Shown piece by piece: positions 1 to 5,768 of a stretch of 12,158 nt of DNA; within the stretch, counting starts at the first letter, position 1, and each line of letters starts with the position of its first letter. The notes beneath the pieces are model-generated. The model made no database searches and was not told the DNA's origin. It saw only the letters and a program-made list of their open reading frames with translations. The translations under genes and the position numbers were made by a program. This DNA comes from Candidatus Omnitrophota bacterium. GTDB taxonomy: Bacteria; Ratteibacteria; UBA8468; B48-G9; JAFGKM01. The DNA lies in the NCBI GenBank assembly GCA_022704985.1, contig JAKJFI010000014.1, positions 1 to 12,158 on the forward strand. The letters run 5' to 3'.

Positions 1-291
1 ACGCAATGGCTGGCAGTACACCTTGCGCAGGAGTATAACAAGAAAATACGCGTAAATGCTATAGCGCCGGGATTTTTCCTCACGATGCAGAACAGATTCC
101 TTCTGCTTGATGAAAAAGAGGCGCTCACGCCGAGAGGTACCGCTATTATCAATCATACACCCATGGGAAGGTTCGGAGAACAGGCTGACCTGTCCGGAAT
201 ATGCATCTATCTGGCTTCTAATGCATCCCTTTTCGTAACTGGGACTGTAATCCCGATTGACGGGGGATTCAGCGCTTTTTCCGGAGTATAA
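1..291 (+). CDS. SDR-family oxidoreductase, D-mannonate oxidoreductase-like (3' part only)
   Basis: The reading frame is open from base 1 and ends with TAA at 289-291, so only the last 96 residues of a short-chain dehydrogenase are present; the Rossmann glycine motif and catalytic YxxxK lie off the left edge. What is visible is the classic SDR C-terminal half: the motif IRVNAIAPGFF (residues 17-27 of the fragment) and the ending FVTGTVIPIDGGFSAFSGV. The segment PGFFLTMQNRFLLL followed by HTPMGRFGE is, as I recall the family, typical of the D-mannonate oxidoreductase (UxuB/YjmF-like) branch, which interconverts D-fructuronate and D-mannonate with NAD(P)H. A gluconate 5-dehydrogenase-type activity is an alternative. 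The SDR assignment is firm; the substrate is inferred from the motif and from sugar-acid genes downstream. It is 162 bases upstream of gnd, so it may be in a separate transcript. Confidence 0.85.
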   Translation, partial: TQWLAVHLAQEYNKKIRVNAIAPGFFLTMQNRFLLLDEKEALTPRGTAIINHTPMGRFGEQADLSGICIYLASNASLFVTGTVIPIDGGFSAFSGV

Positions 292-306
292 AAAGCTCAC
301 AGACTT

Positions 307-350
307 GTCATTGCGAGGAATGTTTTGTATGACGAAGCAATCTCAATGAC
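307..350 (+). repeat. Dispersed palindromic repeat, family A, intergenic copy 1
   Basis: This 44-base element starts GTCATTGCGAGGA and ends GCAATCTCAATGAC, so its ends form an inverted repeat (GTCATTG/CAATGAC). The motif pair GTCATTGCGAG ... GCAATCTC is, from memory, a very common intergenic repeat in genomes of several uncultivated phyla. It has a divergent reverse-oriented relative at 3284-3356 and two relatives inside the kinase gene at 5948-5981 and 6568-6601. It has no coding capacity, and its transcribed form would fold into a hairpin. No T-run follows it, so it is not a canonical intrinsic terminator, although it could act as an mRNA stabiliser between the SDR gene and gnd. Confidence 0.75.
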
Positions 351-353
351 AAA

Positions 354-382
354 TTGGCAGAGCTGAACAAACTGAACAAAAT
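354..382 (+). promoter_or_regulatory. Possible sigma70-like promoter with tandem 9-bp repeat
   Basis: TTGGCA at 354-359 resembles a -35 box (5 of 6). It is followed after 17 bases by CAAAAT at 377-382, a weak -10 (4 of 6). Between them lies a perfect tandem repeat of CTGAACAAA (363-371 and 372-380), which could be a regulator site or chance. The position, about 70 bases before gnd, is sensible, but the -10 box is poor and the bacterium's promoter consensus is unknown. Confidence 0.25.
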
Positions 383-437
383 CCAGAACTCCTCACATAG
401 AGAGGGACATAGAAGAGTCCGAAGCAAGGAGTTCCGG
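383..437 (+). promoter_or_regulatory. Stem-loop in the gnd leader
   Basis: CCAGAACTCCT (383-393) is complementary to AGGAGTTCCGG (427-437) at 10 of 11 positions, with a 33-base loop. The right arm ends four bases before the gnd ribosome binding site AAGGAG (441-446), so folding could affect access to it. There is no poly-T tail, so it is not a terminator. I do not recognise it as a known riboswitch class. Confidence 0.4.
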
Positions 438-453
438 GTAAAGGAGAATGTAA

Positions 454-1944
454 ATGAATAAGGCAGATATCGGCGTAATCGGCATGGAAGTAATGGGGAA
501 GAACCTTGCGCTTAACATGGAAAGCAGAGGTTATACGGTTGCTGTTTTTAACAGGACGGAATCAAAAACTAAAGACTTCGCGGAAGGCCCGGCAAAAGGC
601 AAGAAGTTCATTCCTTGTTATGAACTTCAGAACTTCGTAACAGCATTGAAGTCACCCAGAAAGATAATGCTGATGGTAAAAGAAGGCGCTCCCGTGGATG
701 GCTTTATAGAGAAGCTTCTTCCCTTCCTTGACAAAGGGGACCTCATCATAGACGGCGGCAACTCGTTTTTCAAGGACACCATAAGAAGAAACGCCGCTCT
801 TACGGAGAAGGGCATTCTTTTCATAGGCACCGGCGTTTCCGGAGGAGAAGAGGGAGCGCTTAAAGGGCCTGCCATAATGCCGGGCGGACAGCCGGAGGCA
901 TACAAGCTCGTCGAAAAGATTTTTACGGATATCTCCGCAAAAGCCGCTGACGGAAAACCCTGCGTCGCATACATGGGACCTAACGGAGCGGGACATTTCG
1001 TTAAGACAACGCACAACGGGATAGAATACGGGGATATGCAGTTGATAGGCGAATGCGCATCGGTATTGAAAAAATCCGGCATGGATGCGAAAGAAATAGC
1101 GGAGATAATGGAAAAGTGGAACGGAAGCAACGATATACTCCGCTCCTACCTGATAGAGATAACCGCCGACAGCATGAAGGAGAAAGAGAAGTCCGGGCAG
1201 GGATACCTCGTGGATGTCGTAGCTGATATTACCCGGATGAAAGGCACCGGGACATGGACGGTTCAAAGCGCCCTCGAACTGCTGGTTCCCATTCCCACAA
1301 TCGCATCCGCCGTCTTTTCAAGGGAAATGTCTCAGGACAAGGACCTTCGACTGCAGATGGCAAAAATTCTGAAGGTTCCGGCAGGCGATAAGCTCGCGGA
1401 AGACAGGGAGAAGCTTATAGACATCGCACATGACGCCCTCTACATAGCGAAGATATCATCCTACGCCCAGGGGCTGGCACTGCTTCAGGCAGCGTCAAAG
1501 GAATACAAGTTTGACCTGAAACTGGGGGAGATTGCAAGGATATGGCGCGGCGGCTGTATCATAAGGGCGCAGTTCCTCGACGAGATAACAAAGGCTTACG
1601 AAGAAAATCCGGAGCTGCCAAACCTCATGGCGTCGCAGAAATTCTCCAGTTTCGTGAACGCAAACCTGTGGAAACTGTCCAGATTCATTGATATAGCTCA
1701 CAATGCCGGCGTGCCGGCGCTGGGCATGTCTTCTTCGTGCGACTACATACTGCAGATAGCCTCTCCCGTTATGTTCTCCGCGCAGGTCGCCGCGTTCCAG
1801 AGGGACTATTTCGGTGCGCACGGATATTTCAAGATTGGCGGGGAGAACAACCCGGAGATTATCAGGAACGCTGAAGGCAAAATGCGTGAATTCCACATTG
1901 AGTGGATGGAAGAGGGACGACCGGAAAAAGAAATAACCAAATAA
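454..1944 (+). CDS. gnd: 6-phosphogluconate dehydrogenase, decarboxylating (NADP-type)
   Basis: This cytosolic enzyme oxidises 6-phosphogluconate to ribulose 5-phosphate and CO2, making NADPH in the oxidative pentose phosphate pathway. At 496 residues it is full length (family about 470-490). Visible motifs are the dinucleotide fold GMEVMG (10-15), NRT (33-35, an NADP-preferring end of strand 2), GGNS (101-104), GVSGGEEGA (127-135, with the substrate Ser129), and the catalytic segment VKTTHNGIEYGDM with Lys184, His187, Asn188 and Glu191. RMKGTGTW (261-268) is a variant of the GQKGTGKW signature, and RDYFGAHGY near the C-terminus carries the Arg and His that reach into the partner subunit. The ATG is fixed by AAGGAG (441-446) seven bases upstream. 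It is followed after 10 bases by the phosphofructokinase gene, implying co-transcription of the two sugar-phosphate enzymes. Confidence 0.97.
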   Translation: MNKADIGVIGMEVMGKNLALNMESRGYTVAVFNRTESKTKDFAEGPAKGKKFIPCYELQNFVTALKSPRKIMLMVKEGAPVDGFIEKLLPFLDKGDLIIDGGNSFFKDTIRRNAALTEKGILFIGTGVSGGEEGALKGPAIMPGGQPEAYKLVEKIFTDISAKAADGKPCVAYMGPNGAGHFVKTTHNGIEYGDMQLIGECASVLKKSGMDAKEIAEIMEKWNGSNDILRSYLIEITADSMKEKEKSGQGYLVDVVADITRMKGTGTWTVQSALELLVPIPTIASAVFSREMSQDKDLRLQMAKILKVPAGDKLAEDREKLIDIAHDALYIAKISSYAQGLALLQAASKEYKFDLKLGEIARIWRGGCIIRAQFLDEITKAYEENPELPNLMASQKFSSFVNANLWKLSRFIDIAHNAGVPALGMSSSCDYILQIASPVMFSAQVAAFQRDYFGAHGYFKIGGENNPEIIRNAEGKMREFHIEWMEEGRPEKEITK

Positions 1945-1954
1945 GGAGCTCCTA

Positions 1955-3268
1955 ATGAAGATGAATGTGGTGATAGCGCAGAGCGGAGGTCCAACCTCTG
2001 TTATAAACAACAGCATACGGGGCGTCATAGACGCCATGGAAAAATCCGGCAGGGCCGGCAGAATATACGGCGCAAAGATGGGCATCATCGGGGTGCTGAA
2101 AGAGGAGCTTTACGACATTTCAGCGCAGAAGCCGGAAGAGATTAAACTGCTCGCCGCAACGCCTTCCGCCGGGGTCATAGGAAGTTGCCGATACAAGATA
2201 AAGAGCGACGAGGATATGGAGAGAATCGTGGAGGTCTTCAAGAAACATGACGTCGGGTATTTCTTCTACTGCGGCGGCAACGATTCAATGGACACCGCAA
2301 ACAAGGTGAGCATCCTGGCAAGAGAAAGGGGACTCAACCTGATATCCACCGGGATAGTGAAGACGATAGACAACGACGTTGGCGGCGGACTCCAGGATAA
2401 CGGCACCTTTGCAGTCTGCGACCACAACCCTGGATACGGAAGCGTTTCAAGGTACACCGCGACAAACATCCTTGAAGCGAACGAAGAAAACAAGGCAAGC
2501 TATACCAGCGACCCGGTTCTTGTAATAAGCTCTATGGGCAGAAAAATCGGTTTTATAACGGCATCGGCAAGGCTTGCCGACCCGGAACGTAAAATGCCTC
2601 TCCTGATACTTCTGCCGGAAGCTCTCAACAGGAACAAACCCGAAGAGAACCTTGAATTCATAACGGCAAGGGTTAATGAAAAGCTCGAGGAGCACGGAAG
2701 GTGCATAATAGCGATAAGCGAAGGGCTGGAGATAGGCGACCTTGAAATACTTTGCGACAACTTCGGACATGCGCAATTCGGCGCTTCCGGAAAGTCCGTT
2801 GAACAGGCGCTGATAAACCACCTCAATGGCTTGGACAGGAAAGACAGCCGCGGACGCTCTGAGAGCCGCCTTGTGCGCAAAGGAATCGCAAGATGCGAGA
2901 AACCCGGGACAAACCAGAGAAGGGCGCTTGCAACGACATCTCCGGTTGACCTTAGGGAAGCTTATGAAGTCGGGACACACGCCGCAAAAATAGCCCTGAA
3001 AGGGGAGGGCGGCTACATGTCAACGATTATCAGGGAACCCGGAAAGAAGTACGCGGTAAACTATGACAAGGTAGAGCTTGGAACGGTTGCAAACGCGGAC
3101 AGAAAGTTCCCGGAGGAATGGATATCGCAAAACAGGGTGGATGTTACGGACGAATTTATAGACTGGGCGTTTCCGCTGATAGGCGGGAAACTGCCAGTGT
3201 TTGCGGAGTTCAAGCAAATCTTCGCGTCTAAGAAATGCGAGGATTACACTCCGGCAGCATATAGATAA
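1955..3268 (+). CDS. pfp: PPi-type 6-phosphofructokinase (PfkA superfamily)
   Basis: It phosphorylates fructose 6-phosphate to the 1,6-bisphosphate, probably with pyrophosphate as donor and therefore reversibly. The 437-residue protein has the N-terminal QSGGPTSVIN (9-18), GGNDSMDT (107-114), KTIDND (136-141, with the catalytic TIDND), SMGRKIGF (193-200) and ISEG (254-257). The Asp of GGNDS (in place of Gly in ATP enzymes) and the Lys before TIDND (in place of Gly) are the two classical markers of PPi use. Oddities are Val where Pro normally precedes KTIDND, and a longer loop between TIDND and PGYGS (VGGGLQDNGTFAVCDHN, 142-158), several residues longer than I recall for short PPi-PFKs. The start follows AAGGAG (1943-1948), which overlaps the gnd stop, with 6-base spacing; a second in-frame ATG lies two codons later. 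It is likely translationally linked to gnd. Confidence 0.92.
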   Translation: MKMNVVIAQSGGPTSVINNSIRGVIDAMEKSGRAGRIYGAKMGIIGVLKEELYDISAQKPEEIKLLAATPSAGVIGSCRYKIKSDEDMERIVEVFKKHDVGYFFYCGGNDSMDTANKVSILARERGLNLISTGIVKTIDNDVGGGLQDNGTFAVCDHNPGYGSVSRYTATNILEANEENKASYTSDPVLVISSMGRKIGFITASARLADPERKMPLLILLPEALNRNKPEENLEFITARVNEKLEEHGRCIIAISEGLEIGDLEILCDNFGHAQFGASGKSVEQALINHLNGLDRKDSRGRSESRLVRKGIARCEKPGTNQRRALATTSPVDLREAYEVGTHAAKIALKGEGGYMSTIIREPGKKYAVNYDKVELGTVANADRKFPEEWISQNRVDVTDEFIDWAFPLIGGKLPVFAEFKQIFASKKCEDYTPAAYR

Positions 3269-3283
3269 CATCCACTGTTGCAT

Positions 3284-3356
3284 GTAATTGAGACTTTTTC
3301 GTCATACAAAGCATTCCTCGCACGGCAAGCGCAGGAATCCCGCTCCTCGCAATGAC
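3284..3356 (-). repeat. Dispersed palindromic repeat, family A, intergenic copy 2 (reverse orientation)
   Basis: Read on the minus strand it begins GTCATTGCGAGGAGCGGG and ends near GTCTCAATTAC, matching the ends of the 307-350 copy. Bases 3300-3321 are the reverse complement of 313-334 with one mismatch in 22, so even the variable core is shared. It carries about 30 extra bases (roughly 3322-3347) that repeat the GCGAG motif, suggesting an internal duplication or nested insertion. It fills most of the 116-base gap between the phosphofructokinase and HAD genes, which is otherwise featureless until the AAAGGAG ribosome site at 3371-3377. Confidence 0.7.
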
Positions 3357-3384
3357 GAAAAAGAAGGGACAAAGGAGAGAATAA

Positions 3385-4422
3385 ATGGACTTTGTGAAAT
3401 TGACGGACGAACAGATAAAGCACGACCCTGAACAACAGCTGAAGAACTTCAAAAGAAGCAAGGATTTCCTTGTTGCGATTGACACCGACGGATGTGTTAC
3501 CGACAACATGAACGGCAAGCAGATGCTGATATTCCATCCGCTCTACATGGAATTCTACCAGCTGTGGGGAATAGAATCTTATTTCAGGGAGGTTGCTGAA
3601 TACTACAACCTTTTTTCCGTGCAGAGAGGATGCAACAGGTTTCTTGCAATCCTGTACACCCTGCAGGCCCTGCGCAAGAGGAACGACGTTCTGAAAATCA
3701 CCCGGGAGAAAAACATCGCTCTTCCGGAAGCGGAACCCCTCAACCAGTACATTGAATACTGCGAGAAGAATAAACTCGGTCTCGGAAACCCGAGCCTGAT
3801 AAAATATCTGAATGCGAATCCCAGGAGTCTCTATCTCTACAAGCTTCTCGGATGGAGCGAAGCCGTAAACCGGATGTTTCCCTTCGTCAAAATCCCGCCG
3901 TTTGACAATGTACGCGAGTCGCTGAAGCTTATGTCGGATAAGGCAGACGTCATAATAGTCTCACAAACGCCCTATGAGGACCTTGTCAACTTCTGGCAGG
4001 AAAACAATCTTACGCCTTATATACGCGCAATCGCCGGACAGGAGATGGGGAAAAAGGGACATCATATAGAAACTGTAAAAAAGGTCTGCGGATACGAGGA
4101 TTCAAAGATTCTCATGCTTGGAGACGCCGACGGAGACCTCAAGGGCGTAAAGCAGAACAACGGGCTTTTCTACCCGGTGCCGGCAGGATACGAAAACCGG
4201 GCATGGCAGGAATTCCCTGAGTATTTTGAACAATTCACAGCTGGCAGGTATGCCGGAGAAACGGAGAAGAAACTTCTTGATGAATTCTCAAAGGTTCTTC
4301 TCACGACTCCGCCCTGGGAAAAAGACGGGTACGACCATGCGGCCGCATACAGGGAAAAACAGGAGATACGAAAGAAACTGCATGACCAACTGACACCCGA
4401 AACACCCCTGCTTATCCTTTGA
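3385..4422 (+). CDS. HAD-superfamily hydrolase (sugar-phosphatase-like)
   Basis: A soluble 345-residue protein with all four HAD motifs: motif I AIDTDGCVTD (31-40; nucleophile Asp33, acid/base Asp35), motif II VSQTP (192-196; Ser193), motif III Lys223 or Lys224 in GKKGHH, and motif IV MLGDADGD (244-251; Asp247 and Asp251 for Mg2+). About 150 residues between motifs I and II form a large helical cap, which sets substrate choice and is larger than in phosphoglycolate phosphatases. A C-terminal tail of roughly 70 residues follows the Rossmann core. It starts after AAAGGAG with 7-base spacing and ends 9 bases before the LarA-like gene, whose ribosome site overlaps its stop. Phosphatase action on a sugar or sugar-acid phosphate of the same pathway is inferred from context. 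I recognise the superfamily but not a named subfamily. Confidence 0.85.
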   Translation: MDFVKLTDEQIKHDPEQQLKNFKRSKDFLVAIDTDGCVTDNMNGKQMLIFHPLYMEFYQLWGIESYFREVAEYYNLFSVQRGCNRFLAILYTLQALRKRNDVLKITREKNIALPEAEPLNQYIEYCEKNKLGLGNPSLIKYLNANPRSLYLYKLLGWSEAVNRMFPFVKIPPFDNVRESLKLMSDKADVIIVSQTPYEDLVNFWQENNLTPYIRAIAGQEMGKKGHHIETVKKVCGYEDSKILMLGDADGDLKGVKQNNGLFYPVPAGYENRAWQEFPEYFEQFTAGRYAGETEKKLLDEFSKVLLTTPPWEKDGYDHAAAYREKQEIRKKLHDQLTPETPLLIL

Positions 4423-4431
4423 GGATGAAAA

Positions 4432-5724
4432 ATGAAAGTGCTTACCCATGAAGAATTGAAAAATGCTGTGAGCGAAAAACTTTCCTCAGGGAAAGATTTT
4501 TCCGGGAAAAAAGTACTTGTCGTTATCCCCGACACCACGCGTTCCGGCCCGACCGCCCTTATCTTCAAGTACATCCATGAGACCCTGGTCCCAGACGCCT
4601 ATAAAACTCCCTCTCCCCCACGGGATAAGGGGAAGGGCAAAGCCGCCAAAGTGGATTTCCTCATCGCACTGGGTACGCATCCCCCCATGCCCGAAGAGCG
4701 GGTCAATAGATTCCTTCAAATTACCGATGCCGACAGGAAAACAACTTTCAGTGGAACCTCCATATTCCAGCATCAGTGGGACAACCCGGGCGAACTCGTG
4801 CACATAGGAACGATATCGGCGGAAAAAATCAGGAAAATCTCCGGAGGACTTCTTTCCGAAGAGATACCTGTTACCGTCAACAAAAAGGTTTTTGAGTATG
4901 ATGAAATAATCCTTGTGGGCCCTGTATTTCCGCACGAGGTTGTGGGTTTCTCCGGCGGCTATAAGTACCTTTTCCCGGGCATTTCAGGACCTGACTTCCT
5001 GCACAGATTCCACTGGCTGGGCGCCCTGATAACCAACCCCAAGATAAACGGAACCAAGGATACCCCTGTCAGGAAAGCTCTTAACCTTGCGGCATCTTTT
5101 ATCAAAACTCCGCTTACGCTTTTATGCTACGTTGTTCAAAAAGGGGAAGTTTGCGGGTTATATGCGGGCGGCGTTGAAGCATGGTCAAAAGCGGCAGACC
5201 TCTCCGCCCAGCTGAACGTGAAATATATTGACCGACCTTACGCAACGATACTCTCGTTAGCTCCTGAAATATACGAGGACATATGGACAGCAGGCAAGTG
5301 CATGTATAAGCTTGAGCCGGTCGTGGCAGACGGCGGAACGCTCATAATATACGCGCCCCACGTGAAAGAAGTCTCACATACACACGGAAAGGATATTGAA
5401 CAGGTAGGCTACCACACAAGAGACTATTTTCTCAAGCAATTGGACAGGTTCCAGGACGTTTCCGGTTGCATAATGGCGCACTCTACACATGTGAAAGGCA
5501 TTGGCACCTATAAAGACGGCGTTGAGAAACCCAGGGTGAACGTCGTACTTGCCACCTCTATACCCGAAAAAATCTGTAAAAAGATAAATCTGGGTTACAT
5601 GGATTACAGAACAATTGACATTGAAGAATATAAAAAACGGAACGATACGCTCGTCGTTGAAAAGGCGGGCGAGATACTGTACCGCCTAAAAAATAATAAA
5701 ATACCCGATATAGACACCCTCTGA
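4432..5724 (+). CDS. LarA-family nickel-pincer hydroxyacid racemase/epimerase
   Basis: LarA-type enzymes (lactate racemase family) use a nickel-pincer nucleotide to racemise or epimerise 2-hydroxyacids; characterised homologues include malate racemase and D-gluconate 2-epimerase. The 430-residue sequence has PDTTRSGP (33-40), ALGTHPPM (79-86, His83), and FPHEVVGFSGGYKYLFPG with His168 and Lys178, followed by His194. The 10- and 16-residue spacings match His174, Lys184 (cofactor attachment) and His200 (nickel ligand) of the Lactobacillus enzyme. The start follows GAGGA (4421-4425). Residues 58-72 (KTPSPPRDKGKGKAA), just before the core strand KVDFLIALGTH, are encoded by a palindromic repeat and look like an inserted loop. 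With a mannonate-oxidoreductase-like gene and gnd nearby, an aldonate such as gluconate/mannonate is the most plausible substrate (inference). No cofactor-synthesis genes (larB, larC, larE) lie in the window. Confidence 0.85.
   Translation: MKVLTHEELKNAVSEKLSSGKDFSGKKVLVVIPDTTRSGPTALIFKYIHETLVPDAYKTPSPPRDKGKGKAAKVDFLIALGTHPPMPEERVNRFLQITDADRKTTFSGTSIFQHQWDNPGELVHIGTISAEKIRKISGGLLSEEIPVTVNKKVFEYDEIILVGPVFPHEVVGFSGGYKYLFPGISGPDFLHRFHWLGALITNPKINGTKDTPVRKALNLAASFIKTPLTLLCYVVQKGEVCGLYAGGVEAWSKAADLSAQLNVKYIDRPYATILSLAPEIYEDIWTAGKCMYKLEPVVADGGTLIIYAPHVKEVSHTHGKDIEQVGYHTRDYFLKQLDRFQDVSGCIMAHSTHVKGIGTYKDGVEKPRVNVVLATSIPEKICKKINLGYMDYRTIDIEEYKKRNDTLVVEKAGEILYRLKNNKIPDIDTL
4607..4637 (+). repeat. C-rich/G-rich palindromic repeat (family B) inside the LarA-like gene
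   Basis: CCCTCTCCCCC (4609-4619) is followed after a short spacer by AAGGGGAAGGG (4627-4637), giving an imperfect inverted repeat. It resembles the CCCTCTCCC...GGGAGAGGG dispersed repeats common between genes in many bacteria (from memory). Here it is read in frame as TPSPPRDKGKG. The composition is lysine- and proline-rich and unlike the conserved LarA sequence on either side, so an in-frame insertion is likely. Confidence 0.5.
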
Positions 5725-5725
5725 T

Positions 5726-5768
5726 GAGGAGGAACCCGGGACCCGACATCCGGGAAAACCAGAAAATA
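5726..5768 (+). promoter_or_regulatory. Strong Shine-Dalgarno separated from the kinase ATG by a hairpin
   Basis: GAGGAGGA (5726-5733) lies directly after the LarA-like stop but 34 bases before the kinase ATG at 5768. Between them CCCGG (5735-5739) and CCGGG (5750-5754) can pair with a 10-base loop. No in-frame ATG, GTG or TTG exists in this gap. Only a weak purine run (GGGAAAACCAGAAAAT) is near the ATG. The hairpin may bring the ribosome site closer, or translation may be coupled to the upstream gene. Confidence 0.35.

Noticed and set aside
307..350. Family A repeats as intrinsic terminators
   Set aside because: The palindrome is present but no T-run follows it in either orientation.
627..1266. 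Long open frames on the minus strand opposite gnd
   Set aside because: They are antisense to a full-length conserved enzyme, encode no recognisable motif, and have no ribosome sites of note.
2447..2980. Minus-strand open frames opposite the phosphofructokinase gene
   Set aside because: Composition is biased and no domain is visible; they are shadows of the conserved plus-strand gene.
307..3356. A composite transposon carrying gnd and pfp
   Set aside because: The flanking inverted repeats are short members of a dispersed family, with no transposase and no visible target duplications.
4517..4807. Overlapping plus-strand open frame inside the LarA-like gene
   Set aside because: It is in another frame within a conserved enzyme, its proline/serine-rich sequence reflects the C-rich repeat, and it has no supporting start signal.
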